Shown here in pieces: positions 33,251 through 45,026 of a stretch of 64,000 nt of DNA. The translations under genes and the position numbers were made by a program. Source of the stretch: Nelumbo lutea (Eukaryota > Streptophyta > Magnoliopsida > Proteales > Nelumbonaceae). The DNA is taken from positions 143,363,017 to 143,427,016 of the forward strand of contig JAKGHH010000001.1 of NCBI GenBank assembly GCA_022828595.1, written 5' to 3'. Within the stretch, counting starts at the first letter, position 1. Every line of letters starts with the position of its first letter. The notes under the pieces are model-generated. The model saw only the letters and a program-made list of their open reading frames with translations, made no database searches and was not told the DNA's origin.

Positions 33251-33990
33251 TATGGACTGAAGGGCCTTATCAGGAGTCCACGGGCAGAGCCCCAAACTGG
33301 TTCTCTGTGAGTGGAACTTCGAATTGCGAAGGCCGAGGTGAAGCAGGCCTGGTGGGCCGGGTGTCTCCCGACCTATCTACTTACTGCGAGGTGGGAGGAG
33401 TAATTTGTCTCTCCCTCCTGCCGCGGGACGAGACTTGACTTCCTAGAAGGTTCTGGATTTGGGGGGTCTCTCCCCGGCGAGGAGGGCGTTCACGGCGGCG
33501 GCAAGGCTTGGTTTGTTGCATAAACGGATGCCGAGGTGGAACAGATTGTTGGTTCTACGGCAGCGGGGGAACAGTTGCTAGTATTGTTGCTGATAGACAT
33601 GGTGGAGGACTTGCTACTGGTACAACTGGAACTGCTGGACTTGCTGCATTTTGGCCTGCATGGCCCGCATGCAGTGTACCAGGTCATCGAGTTGATTCTA
33701 TCCTGCTATCGGGGGAATAACAGAGGGCTCTGCGAAGGTCGTACCCACTATAGAAGGGAGGGACGCGTTCACCGGTGCACTGACTTGAGGCACATTCAGT
33801 GTAGGGACCTCGTCTACAAAGAAGGGTATTGTGAATTGTCCAATGCACATGGTTGGGACTTGGAGTTGTCCCCCAGAGACGTTCATGTCAGTGCTGCATC
33901 CGGCGTTGCTGGAAGATGCCATGGGAACTGCATATGAAATGCTTTGTGGAAAAGGGCTTTTGAAGCGTTCCCACAGACGATGCCAATTGA
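33251..33990 (-). other. TAT 5' internal region with primer binding site
   Basis: It contains N-terminal gag-like frames (MASSSNAGCSTDMNVSGG at 33920; a Ser/Thr/Gln-rich stretch at 33687-33490). On the minus strand AATTGGCATCGTCTGTGGG at 33988-33970 matches the TAT-type PBS context, with TGGCATCGTC in place of the common TGGCGCCGTC. Confidence 0.7.
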
Positions 33991-34433
33991 TGTTGCGCAA
34001 TATGGCTGCTCTTAGCTGGTGGTGGCTTAGCTTTTAGTAGATGACTGACATGGAGAATCTGCACAAAAAGAATTAGAGAACCCGGGGGTGCTTACCCGAC
34101 GAGGTCACTCTGATGCTTAAGTTAGTATGTGCGAGATGAGAATAATCAGAGAGCAAGAGAGCTAGTAAGCAGTAAAATGTGCATCCCTTGGGCCCCGAGA
34201 AGGTGGCATTTATGTAATGGAGTCCTCGCGGGCTTTACGAAGTAGTTCTGGGATCTTTACCACGATAGAATTTGTTTCCACATTATCTGGAGATAGTGTT
34301 ATCAGTTGATAAGGCTAATCACCTCTGCCTGGATCAGACGGGAAGATAATGCTTAGCTATTACGAGGTGTGATCCCATGGAATTCAGGAACCATTAGAAT
34401 GACTTTCGGGATTATATCGAGGGAAGATCGGCA
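33991..34433 (-). repeat. TAT 5' LTR (start truncated)
   Basis: On the minus strand the LTR ends ATTGCGCAACA right before the PBS. The far side is cut at 34433 by a copia LTR fragment, so the LTR start and promoter are uncertain. No second TAT LTR is found; the 3' one was lost at 13652. Confidence 0.72.
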
Positions 34434-35645
34434 TGTCAGAGAGTTTTTGTATGCCCTTAGCTTCAATCAGTTCTGATGTACTTTTGTTATTTAATATAAA
34501 TAAATGAAGTACATGTTTCATTCATGTTGTATGGTATACTTCTGTATAAGACCCTAAAACTGGACACTTAATGGGCCTTGTATTGGTTTTAAATATTCAC
34601 AGCCGTTGGATAAGTCTAGGGAGATTTATCCTACCAAGGCTGACACTGGTGCGCTGCCAACTGTTGGGGTGGCTTATCTCAACCGCTAGGGTGAGACCTA
34701 AGGCACCTGCAGTGTAGGATTACTTGAACCCTTGAACCAGACCAGATTTCCAGTATTGCCCTGGACCTTAGAGATTGATGGACAAAACTGAAAAGTTACC
34801 CCTGACCCTACACTCGATTATGGTACTGCACTAGGTGTCGGATTGGGTTATCTTTGATATGCCAATTAGTGAGATCCTTAGAGGGGGTCAAAACCTGGAT
34901 ATGTTGGGACAGTCTGAGAATTCATTTGAGTGGGTGATCATAGTGACGGGATTAGCCCCTTTGTCGGACAAAGGTAATGATCGGGGATGCACTCTCTTTG
35001 ATGGAAACCAAACTATTGGCAATTGATTTCAATCGTTGGAATTTTGTTTTGCAAAATTTATATATATGATATATACCTAAGTATGGTTTCAAAATGTCTG
35101 CAAATGGTTTTAATTCCAGGGATCCATGTAAGTAGAAAATGCAACACTGTACCTTACAGCTGAGGGAGAGGTCCTCTCTTGTCGGGTAGTGTTTGATCAT
35201 TATGGACTGAGAGGTTAAGTGTAAGGCCATTTGGGATAATACCTGATGGGCTAATCTTGCACCTACCCACAGTCCCTGGGTTTTTATAAGATGGCTTGGC
35301 CTAGGGACCACTTAGTGTAAGTGTTGGGCCCATAAGGTCCATGTGATGGGCTCAGGGGGTTCACTGGGCTCTCCAATGAATTCGGCTAGGCCTTGTAACA
35401 GAGGCTGGGCCGAACCCATGTGGCTGGTGTGTAGATCAATGCTTGGGTCCCACGCCATACAAAGAAGCCCAACTGGGCAGTAGTTTGAATGTCTTTTGAG
35501 CACTTGATTCTTATTGGACCTAAATCCCATTTCGAACTGGGCTGATTTGATCAGTCATTAACAGGGGGCGGATTTGAGATTAGGATGAGCCCATCCAAGA
35601 GCCCTAATCCAAATACAGATTTGGATAAGGGCAACTCCTGAAACT
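34434..35645 (+). repeat. Copia LTR fragment, plus orientation
   Basis: It begins TGTCAGAGAGTTTTTGTATG, a variant of the family LTR start, and follows the family LTR to about 35645 with a small internal deletion near 35600. It is then joined directly to C3 integrase DNA on the opposite strand. About 700 bp of the LTR 3' part is missing. Confidence 0.8.
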
Positions 35646-36143
35646 GATGAAGTATACATGTTGTTTACGACTCCTAACATTCAGGGGCCCGCATACATCA
35701 CTATGTATGAGGTCAAGTGTGCCTGTACATCTTTCAGGCTTGCCTCTGAAAGGCCGTTTTGTCATCTTACCATGAAGGCAAGACTCATAGGTGGGAATAT
35801 CTTATATAGTTAGAAAATCCAAAGGACCATCCTTTACAAACCTTGTGATTCGGTCAATACCGATATGGCCAAGACGGTAATGCCACAGGCACGTGGGACT
35901 AACGGTATCACGAGTTCTTTTGGGAACGTCAACCGATGTAGTTTTGGCTATATTGGTTTCTAGAGAAGGATGCAGAACATAGAAACCATTCTCTAGTTCC
36001 CCGTATGCGATGAATTTATTGTTTCTTTTAATAATAATCGTATTACTAAAGAAAATAGAATATCCATCAGCACACAGTTTTGAGACAGAAATCAAATTTC
36101 TTTTTAAATTTTGTATATAAAGGCAATCTTTAAGTACAAGTGA
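35646..36143 (-). pseudogene. C3 GAG-pre-integrase and integrase start
   Basis: 36095-35802 reads MISVSKLCADGYSIFFSNT, HPSLETNIAKTTSVDVPK and CLWHYRLGHIGIDRITRFV; a stop follows LDFLTI. Further pieces (KMTKRPF, LIHSDVCGPL-like) continue to HVYFI at about 35650 in an interrupted frame. Function: zinc-binding N-terminal domain of integrase. Confidence 0.82.
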
Positions 36144-37342
36144 TCATTCTCTAAAAAACAATTCTACGGTTCCGATGGCCACAGCTGCAACGCTTGCAAA
36201 AGTTCCCAAGAAGAGCGTCAAATCTCCTTCACTCAGTCTTCCACTTATTTTGAAACCCTGCAATGTGTTACATGCATGAGTCAAAGCCCCAGTGTCAATA
36301 CAGTAGGAAGCAGAAGTAACCAACGAATTGGTTTTTATGACATAGGATTCAGGATTACATTTCTTGGATTCTAGGTAGGCAGGGCAATTCCTTCTCCAGT
36401 AGCCGGTCTGGTGACAATGGTGACAGGCATCGGATGCCCTTTTTCTGGGGCCTTCTCCAGTGGCCGGATAGTTCCTTCTAGGTAGGCAGGGCAATTCCTT
36501 CTCCAGTAGCCGGTCTGGTGACAATGGTGACAGGCATCGGATGCCCTGTCTTTGTTCTGTCTCTTGGATTTGTTGCCCTTTTTCTAGGGCCTCTTCTTAG
36601 ACCTCCTCTTTTTGCCACGCTTGCCTGCTTCCATAAGCATGGCAACGGGCTCATCCTTACGAATCAATTCCTCAGCTCGTTGCAACATATTGTTGAGCTC
36701 TTGTAAGCTGACGTTCAGTTTACTCATGTTATAATTCATGATAATATGATTGTAGGACGGAGGCAAAGAATTCAGAATGGCGTCTACCTTGGTGAAGTGG
36801 TCTAGCCCGAACCCTAGGGCTTCCAGCTTGTTTATGTATCCCATCATCCGAAGACAATGGTCATGCACTTGTTGTCCCTTGGTCATTTGAGCGGTCATGA
36901 ACTGTTTCAAGACCTTCTGCCGAGTAGAACGATTCTACTCTTCATACATAGTTTTCAGACTGTCCAATATATCCTTGGCCAGTTCGATCTGATCGAACTG
37001 CCTTTGTATTGGATTGTCTAGAGAAGCTATGATATAGCAGCGGGCTAGGGAGTTCTTTTCCTCCCACTCAAGGTAGTCTCTTTTGTGGGCCTCAGAAGCC
37101 CGATCACTCGAACGCTTTGCGGTAGGGTTTTTGGAAACTTTATCCAATTTTTCAGAAGTCAGTACCAGCATGAGGTTATGGTACCAGTCAACGTAATTAG
37201 GGCCTTTAAGTTTGTTGTCATCAAGAAGCTTGGCGAATTGTCCGTTATCCATTTTCTGGTAAAATAACAAGACATCAGTCCACAACCAAATTTGATTCAT
37301 GTTAACTACATAGATAAGGCTTTTAATCTGTCCCATTTCCAT
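36144..37342 (-). pseudogene. C3 gag and protease, with duplicated zinc knuckle
   Basis: Gag opens at 37342 (QKMDNGQFAKLLDDNKLKGP at about 37255) and has a stop near 36933. It resumes at 36910 (MTAQMTKGQQVHDHCLRMM) to a TAG at 36584. The knuckle region, CHHCHQTGYWRRNCP (the His of CCHC is Tyr), occurs in two tandem copies 107 bp apart. The protease box reads CIDTGALTHACNT (DTG; usual DSG). The 36524-36144 stretch is open. Confidence 0.85.
36373..36580. repeat. 107-bp tandem duplication over the C3 zinc knuckle
   Basis: AGGTAGGCAGGGCAATTCCT and the following DNA to GGCATCGGATGCCCT appear at 36373 and again at 36480. About 70 bp are identical by eye, followed by related CTTTTTCTxGGGCC sequence. 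The period is not a multiple of three, so it shifts the gag frame. Confidence 0.87.
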
Positions 37343-38970
37343 TTGTTAATCACCGGGATTTCCCTCCTATCTCAGTGATGGAAACAGCGACAATTATGTC
37401 TCTTGGAAATGTGGGAAACCACATAGGGTGCATGGAGCCAGTTGTTTTAGTTGCATAACCCCATCACCTTTCTGTGAAGGATCATATCCACTCATCACAT
37501 GAGCTTTCCCTTTGGCCTCTGTCAGACAAGGTTCATAGCCGTTTACGGGTAAACCTTTCTATCCAGTGAGTGATCACCCATCATATTTGACCACGCCAAG
37601 GTACCGTGAGAGAGTTCACATTTTCTGGTGAAGCCCCTCCCACATCGGTCTATGACGTCCCTATCATCATATGAAACAATCCAACAGCAAATTGGTTGGC
37701 CCATTTTCTGGTGCTTCCCCTCATCACTTGAAGGACCCGTCTTCATGCTAATGACGGAAGGCCTTTAGAGAGTCCATCATATGGATCTCCCTATCACATG
37801 CACTCATATTTCGGGAGGGAACAAGTTACGCCCTAGTTTTAGGTCAAACCTGAGTGGCTCCCACTAGCTTTCATAAAGCCAGATTTCTGGTGGCCCAATT
37901 TGGCTAGGGTTTCCGCACATGTCATTTTTAGGGACACCATGGCAATGATGTGCATTCAGCCATGGTGCGCGCAAGAGCCACTGTCGTATCTGCATGGGCC
38001 AAGTGCTTATGGCCCATGAACGCAACACATCACACATTCATACATTACATGCATGACGAATTGATCCAATCAATTAAATATCTGTAAAGCCCATTTTAAA
38101 GCCCTTTTAAAGTCCATAACATTAACATTTAATATTATCTAGGTATATGGGCTGAATAGCAGTTAGCAGTTCGGCCCATATAGCTTTCATGCGAATGGTG
38201 GGCTTTTGCAGTTTTAACAATTTAAAACTGGGCCTTACAGGTTGGGCCGAATTAATACTTGCAATTAAACATCAATCCTTGACTCAAAAGTGGGAGAAAT
38301 CGGGACAGAAATCAGCCCCCATCGAACCCTAGATTCGGTCCAACTGATTTGGTCCAAATCCAGTTCGAATTGGTCTGGGTTTGATTTTTAATTCAAGATT
38401 AATGATCTGAAATTAAATACTGATAAAAAGACATAAATCAGTTAAGTAGGGCTATTGGCGCACACCATCCTACAAAAATAATAGTTCACAGTTTTGTAGT
38501 TTAACAAACTGCAAATCCCAGATAGCGATTTTCATATCTACGAATTTTCCTTCCAGCGCCGCCAACTTCGATCCAAAAATAATATAGAAATAGAAAAACC
38601 TAATTATCTATTAATTATTACATCAGATTGAATCCTATACATTCAGTCTAAAAATAAAAAAAAATTATTTACAGACCAAATGTAAAGAATAAACAAGAAT
38701 CTGCAAATCGCAGATATTCACGTGCCAAGAATAAAAGATTTCGATCTCCATTGTACAAACAGCCCATAAAATCAAGTAAATTATAAAGAACCATTCCATA
38801 TAAAATTCAGATTTATATAAAATTTAATTCCAGATCATTCGCCCAATTTTATGGGAACAATTTCCCAAAAAACAAAAACTGTGCAAATAGGGTAGAAGCC
38901 TTTTGCCAATTTGCGCAGGTTCAGATCTGAATAATTTTGATTCAAGATTTGAACCATGGCTCTGATACCA
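37343..38970 (-). other. C3 leader and primer binding site
   Basis: Homologous to the C2 leader in reverse. The PBS is GCTCTGATACCA on the plus strand at 38959-38970, that is TGGTATCAGAGC on the minus strand, one base from the LTR end. No ORF of note. Confidence 0.82.
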
Positions 38971-38971
38971 C

Positions 38972-40891
38972 TGAAAGAATGGAAAGATCCATTGTATGGA
39001 TGCCCAGATAAAGCGGAATGGAATGGGCGAATTTCAAAAATTTATTTCCTTCCTATAACTAGGAATCACATTCCCTATTTTAGAAAACTAATTTTCAAGG
39101 ATCAATCTTGAATCAAGAACCGAACCAGATCTAAACAAAACATAAGGAGAGGGAAATACCTGATACGGAGAATTAGTATCCCCCAACGAAGGTGTTCACG
39201 CCCAGAAAAGTCACCAAAGACTACTCCCACTAAAGATGGCGCAGTGTAGGACGGAGCAGAATCAGCAACGTTCTTCACAAGAACTGGATCCTTTGCAAGA
39301 ACTCACTGGACGGTAGGTGAGCACAACTTTTCTTCAATTCTTTCACAAAGAACTGAAACCAAGAACGCTTCTTGATGACTCCCACTGGAGATGAACTGCT
39401 AATGGCGGCGGTGGCAGGAAGGAGGCAGTAGAGAGAAATTGGCACAGTCTCACTATATGTTGATTTCTCTCTTCTGTGTTGTATCTGTATCTCAGATGAA
39501 TGTGTTTAGAGGCTGCCATCCCCTCCTCCTTTTATAATCCTAAAGGGATCAGCTCCTAATCCTATTAGGGGATGTTGATCCCCTTAAGTGTTAAGGTAGA
39601 GTCCTTATCTAATCTGTAGATCATGACCAGCCTTCCTAATTTGATTAGGAGTTTCCAATTTTGAATCATATTCAAATTTGGACTCTTACTGAGTGGATAG
39701 GGACTTTCCATTATCCTTTAAGGCTGGTCTACATCTCAGATTCGCCCCATTCAAGCCAATCTAATTAACTCAGCTCGCATTGAGCTTTTTGCCCATTAAA
39801 TGTATGTGCTCACTTAAGCCTTACAAATTGCTGCCCAGTTGGGCTTTCTCTGTATGGCGTGGGACCCAAACGTTGATTTACACATCAGCCACAACGGTTA
39901 GGCCCAGCCTCAGTCACAAGGCCTAGCCGAATTCACTAGAGAGCCCAGTGAACCACTTGAGCCCATCATATGGACTCTATGGGCCCAACACTTACACTAA
40001 ATGGTCCATGGGCCAAGCCACCTTGTAACACCAAAAGACTATGGGCAGATGTAAGATTAACCCATCAGGTTTAACCCTCAATGGCCTTACACTTAACCTC
40101 TCAGCCCATAATGATCAAACACTGCTCGATAAGGGAGGACCTATCCCCCGACTGCAAGGTACAATGATGCACTCTCTTCTTAAATGGACATCGGGGATTA
40201 AAACATTTTGCAAACAATTTTGGAAACCTATAATATATATATATATATTATCGCCTAAATATATTTTGCAAAACAAAATTTCAACGATTGAAATCAACTA
40301 CTGTCAGTTTTGGTTTCCATCAGAGAGAGTGCATTTCCCCGATCATTACCTTTGTCCAACAAAGGGGCTAATCCTGTTACTATGATCACCCACTCAGATG
40401 GGTTCATGAACCATCTCAACATACCCAAGTTTTGTCCCCCTCTAAGGATCTCACTAATTGGCATATCAAAGACTGCCTAATCCGCCACCTAGTGTGGTAC
40501 CACAATCGAGTCTAGGGGTCAGGTGTAACATTCCAGTTTTGCCCACTAATCGCCAAGGTCCAGGGCAATACTGGAATTTTGGTCCGATTAAAGGTCTCAA
40601 GCTGATCCCACACTGTATGTACCTCGGGTCTCACCCTGGTGGTAGAGACAGGCCACCCCAACCGACATGGCGGCACATCAGTGTCAGCCTTATCAGGATA
40701 GGTCTCCCTAGACTGACCCACTAGCTGTGAACGTTCTAAACCAACACAAGTCTCATAAGTGTCTAGTTTGAAGGGTATTACACAGAAACACACCACATAA
40801 CATGAATCAAATATGCACTTTATTGTTTTACAATAAATGTCATAAGTACATCAAACTGATTGGAGCTAAGGGCATACAAAACTGTTTAACA
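38972..40891 (-). repeat. C3 5' LTR
   Basis: On the minus strand it begins TGTTAAACAG and ends CCATTCTTTCA (1,920 bp). It is clearly diverged from the C2 LTRs, with many substitutions, so C3 belongs to an older layer of the family. Confidence 0.88.
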
Positions 40892-41116
40892 GCATGTGCC
40901 TTGGGTCTCACCTTGGTGGCTGAGACAAGCCACCCCAACACTTGGCAGCACACTAGTGTCAGCATTGGCAGAATAATCATTAAGTGTCCAGTTTAAGGGT
41001 CTTACATAGAAACATACCACACAACATGAATCAAACATGTACTTTATTTATTTACACTAAATGTCAAAAGTACATCAAAACTGATTGGAGCCAAGGGCAT
41101 ACAAAACTGTCTAACA
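40892..41116 (-). repeat. C4 3' LTR fragment
   Basis: On the minus strand it begins TGTTAGACAGTTTTGTATGC right after C4's polypurine tract. It runs about 225 bp with an internal deletion (GCAGAATAA joined to ATTAAGTGTCCAG) and is cut by the C3 LTR at 40891. The remainder of this LTR is not found on the far side of C3. Confidence 0.8.
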
Positions 41117-41130
41117 GCTCCCATTTGCAC

Positions 41131-41991
41131 TTAGGTCCAATCTGGTACAAGCCGGAGTCCCATACTTTCCATGTGTTTCTCAAACACCTTCTATGTGAGT
41201 GGCTTAGTTAATGGGTCTGCCACATTTTCCACTGATGCTACCTTCTGAATCAGGACGTCCCCTCTATGAACGATCTCCCACCATACAAGGTACTTCCTCT
41301 CGATGTGCTTTGATTTTGAGTGGGCCCAAGGCTCCTTAACCTAGGTGATCCCTTCATTGTTGTCACACAACAACAGGATGGGTGATGTGCTGGACAAAAC
41401 CACTCCTGATTCGTGAACGAACTTCTTCATCCACACGGCTTCCTTGGCAGCTTCACTTGTGGCAATGTACACGGCTTCGGTTGTGGAGTCTTCTGTGGAC
41501 CCCTATTTGTTGCTTTTCCAGCAAACAGCACACAATCCTATCGTGAAAACATATCCAGACGTAGACTTTCTATCGTCTGAATCCGACTGGAAATTGGCAT
41601 CAGTATACCCCAGAATTTGTAGTGAACTACCATCGAATACCAGACAAAACTCTTTTGTCCTTCGAAGGTATTTGTGTATGTTCTTCACAACAATCCAATG
41701 CTCCTGCCCTAGGTTGGCCTGGAATCTTCTTACCACACTCACCACCTGAGCAATGTCCAGGCGAGTGCACAGCATGGCATACATGATGCTCCCTACAGCT
41801 GAGGCATAGGGAACGTCTTTCATGCCCTCAATCTCCTCAGAATTCTTGGGAGACATCTTCTTGGAGAGAGTGACTCCATGTCTGAAATGAACATTTACTT
41901 TCATGGAGTTCTCCATGTTGTACCTTTTGACAATTTTGTCAATGTAAGCAGCCTGAGATAATCCAATTATCTACTTTGATCTATCTCTATA
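41131..41991 (-). pseudogene. C4 RNase H
   Basis: It reads NSMKVNVHFRHGVTLSKKMS, PYASAVGSIMYAMLCTRLDI, LGYTDANFQSDSDDRKSTSG (TDAD changed to TDAN), then a stop after WKSNK (41503) and further pieces (TTEAVYIATSEAAKEAVWMK, LLCDNN) to a pol stop at 41131. The TDAD to TDAN change hits a catalytic Asp. Confidence 0.83.
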
Positions 41992-41994
41992 GTG

Positions 41995-42657
41995 TCAAAG
42001 ACCCAGTATATAGGAAGCTTCTCCAAGATCTTTCATGGAGAATTGCTGCGAAAGCCACACCTTGACCAAAGTCAACATTCCTACATCATTCCCAATGAGT
42101 AGGATATCGTCCACATACAACACCAAAAAGGTGACCTTATCCCCACTGGACTTCCTGTATACACAGGGCTCATCCAGATTCTGCTCAAAGTCAAACGATT
42201 TGACGACAGAGTCAAAACGGATGTTCCAACTCCTAGAAGCCTGCTTAAGTCCATATATGGATCTATTAAGTTTACATACCATGTGTTCCTGACCAGCAGC
42301 AATGAAGCCTTGTGGTTGCTGCAAGTAGATATCTTCATTAAGATCTCCATTCAGGAACGCGGTTTTTACATTCATTTGCCAAATCTCATAGTCATGGTAT
42401 GCTACTACAGCTAGGAGGATCCTAATGGATTTAAGCATGGTCACGGGCGAAAATGTTTCCTCATAGTCGATGCCTTCTTTCTGAGTATACCCTTTCGCCA
42501 CCAAACAAGCTTTGTAGGTCTCAATCTTTCCATCGGGGCCCTTCTTCCTCTTATAGATCCATTTGCAACCAATTGCTTTTACCCCGGAGGGCGGATCTAC
42601 CAGAGTCCAAACTCCATTGGCCTCCATCGAGTCCATCTCATCTCTCATGGCCTCCAC
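41995..42657 (-). pseudogene. C4 reverse transcriptase (intact domain)
   Basis: 221 codons are open from MEAMRDEMDSMEANGVWTLV through [49 protein letters not shown], and LVLYVDDILLIGNDVGML to ASYILGL. The YVDD box is intact, unlike C2. The frame ends in a TGA (41995-41997) at exactly the C2 stop position, so RT is cut off from RNase H. It could polymerise only if folded without RNase H. Confidence 0.86.
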
Positions 42658-43960
42658 CCACTTCTAGGAATCTATGTCCAACATAGCTTCCGCGTTAGTC
42701 ATGTTATTCTCCTCACTAATCAAGACTTCCACCAGGTAACTATCCTGGTCATAACCATAACGGACCGATGGCCTGGATACCCGGGTGGATCTTCTAGGTT
42801 GGTCACTGCCTGGAACTTGTGGGACATCTCCCACATCTCCTAAGCTCTCCTCATCAAGAACTATTTCCTAATGATAGGTGTCCAGGGTGTAATCGGTCTC
42901 TAAGAACTGGACATTTCGACTGTAGAACACTTTCTGCTCACTTGGGTCATAGAATACATAACCCACCAAATCTTTTGGGTAGCCTATAAACAGGCAACGA
43001 TTGGTCTTGGATTCCAACTTGTCCGCACTTATTCTTTTAACGTGCGCAGGACAACCCCAAATCTTCAAGTGTTTGACACTTGGTTTCTTTCCGGTCCAGA
43101 GTTCAAATGGAGCTTTCAGAACCGATTTGGTTGAAACCCAATTCAGCACGTAGATAGTAGTCTCTAATGCATATCCCCAAAAGGATGAGGGTAACTCCGA
43201 GTCTATGAGAAGTGACCAGACCATGTCCAACAAGGTCCTTTTCCTTCTCTCTGAAACACCATTGAGTAGTGGTGTTGCTGGAGGAGCAAATTGTGATATT
43301 ATCCCGTTGACCTTCAGGTAGCCCCTGAATTCGTTAGAGAGATATTCACCACCTCAATCCGATCAAAGGGCCTTAATTTCTGTCCCAAACTGTTTCTCGA
43401 CTTCTTGTCTGAACACTTTGAACCTTTCAAAGGATTCGGACTTATGCCTCATTAGGTACACATACCATACCGAGAATAATCATTGGTAAATGTAATGAAG
43501 TACACGTGTTGGTTACGAGTCCTAACACTCAGGGGACCACATACATCAGTATGTATAAGGTCAAGTGTGCATGTACATCTTTCAGGCTTACTGTTAAATG
43601 GTCGTTTTGTCATCTTGCCTTGGAGGCAAGGCTCACAAGTGAGAAGATCTTCTACGGTTAGAAAATCCAAAGGAGCATCCTTTACCAGCCTTGTGATTCG
43701 GTCAATACCGATATGGCCTAGTCGGTAATGCCATAGGCACGTGGGACTAACTGTATCACGAGTTCTTTTCTTTGGGTTTTCGACCAATGTAGTTTTGGTT
43801 AAGTTATTTTCTAGAGAATGACGTAGAACATAGAGACCGTTCTTCAGTTCCCCACATGCGATGAATTTATTGTTCCGTTTAACAGTAATCATATTACTAA
43901 AATAAACAGTATATCCATCAGCACATAGTTTAGAAATAGAAATCAAATTTCTTTTTAAGT
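42658..43960 (-). pseudogene. C4 integrase
   Basis: 43946-43452 holds ISISKLCADGYTVYFSNMIT, CLWHYRLGHIGIDRI, CEPCLQGK and HTDVCGPLSVRTRNQ; 43233-42868 holds LLDMVWSLLIDSELPSSFWG and LKIWGCPAHVKRISADK. Between them a stop lies in SD-stop-GGE, where C2 has SDRGGK (CGA to TGA), and the frame shifts near 43455. The variable C-terminus (42867-42658) is broken. Confidence 0.84.
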
Positions 43961-43989
43961 TCTATACATAAAGATAATCTTTAAGTAGA

Positions 43990-45026
43990 AGAATTCATTC
44001 TCTAAAAACTAATTCTATGGTTCCTATTGCCACAGCTGCAACACTTGCAGTCATTCCCAAGAAAAACGTCACTTCCCCTTCACTCAGCCTTCTGCTAACT
44101 TTGAACCTCTGTAGTGAATTACACGCACGAGTTGAAGCCCCGAAGTCAACACACCAGGACACAAAAGTGACTAACAACTTAGTCTCTATGACACAAGTTT
44201 TGAAGTTACCTTTCTTAGATTCCACGTAGGCGGGACAGTTCCTCTTCTAGTGGCCGGCCTGCTTGCAGATGTGACAGGCATCGGATGCCTTGTTTTTCTT
44301 CTACTTCTTAGGTTTGGCAGCTTTCTTCTGGGGCTTCTTTGCCTTCCTCTTTTTCTTTCCCGACTTGCTAGCTTCAACAAGCATAGCCACAAGCTCATCC
44401 TTTTTAATCAAATCCTCGGCCCTCTGCAACATACTGAGTTCCTGGACGCTGACATTCAGCTTGTTCATATTGTAGTTCATTATGAATGGATTAAAGGAAG
44501 GAGGCAGAGAATTAAGGATGGCATCCACTTGCGTGGCAAGATCTTACTCGGATCCAAGAGCCTCGAGTTTGTTAATGAAGCCCATCATCCAAAGACAATG
44601 GTCATGAACTTTCTGCCCCTTGGACATCTGCGTGGTCATGAACAACTTCAAGACCTTCTGCCAAGTAGAACAATTCTACTCTACGTACATCATCTTTAAA
44701 CTATCCAATATGTCATTGGCTAGTTCAATCTGATTGAACTGCCTCTGTATTGGATTGTCCAAGGAGGCAATGACATAGCAGCGGGCTAGGGAGCTTTTAT
44801 CCTCACAATCTTGGAATTCCCTCCTTTGGGTCTCAGAAGCCCTGTCACCTGGATGCTCTGAGGCAGGATTTTTAACTACCTTATCCAACTTCTCAAAAGT
44901 TAAGACCAGCATAAGATTTCTGTACCAGTCGGCATAGTTTGGGCCCTTAAGCTTGTCATTGTCAACCAACTTAGCAAATTGTTCGTTTGCCATTTTTTGA
45001 TAAAACATCAAAACATTAGTCCACAA
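43990..45026 (-). pseudogene. C4 gag and protease
   Basis: Gag 45026-44676 (QKMANEQFAKLVDNDKLKGP, WYRNLMLVLTFEKLDKVV) has a stop near 44675. It then runs 44528-44301 (MDAILNSLPPSF, LNVSVQELSMLQRAEDLIKK) to a TAG at 44301 that aligns with C2's TAG at 19827. The knuckle CHICKQAGH-stop-KRNC has Trp changed to stop. Protease is CVDFGASTRACNS (DFG instead of DSG), another active-site loss. Confidence 0.85.

Larger units (their letters stand above)
13652..34433 (-). mobile_element. TAT-lineage Ty3/gypsy retrotransposon (nested, 3' truncated)
   Basis: On the minus strand the order is 5' LTR (34433-33991), PBS, gag, protease (31925-31554), RT (interrupted), RNase H, a second RNase H with VDGSS/NNEAEYKAL/YSDSQLV, integrase, tandem-repeated 3' region, then an ORF on the opposite strand (13652-15023). 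The extra archaeal-type RNase H and the antisense ORF define the plant TAT clade. It hosts the gag-only element (28407-31034) and copia C2 (15398-24978). The 3' LTR is gone at 13652. Multiple stops make it inactive. Confidence 0.87.
35646..40891 (-). mobile_element. Copia element C3 (5' half)
   Basis: On the minus strand: 5' LTR (40891-38972), tRNA-Met PBS, leader, gag, protease and the first part of integrase, stopping at HVYFI near 35650. The rest of integrase, RT, RNase H and the 3' LTR are lost. Its LTR start (TGTTAAACAG) abuts an LTR fragment of C4, suggesting that C3 inserted into C4's 3' LTR. Confidence 0.87.
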
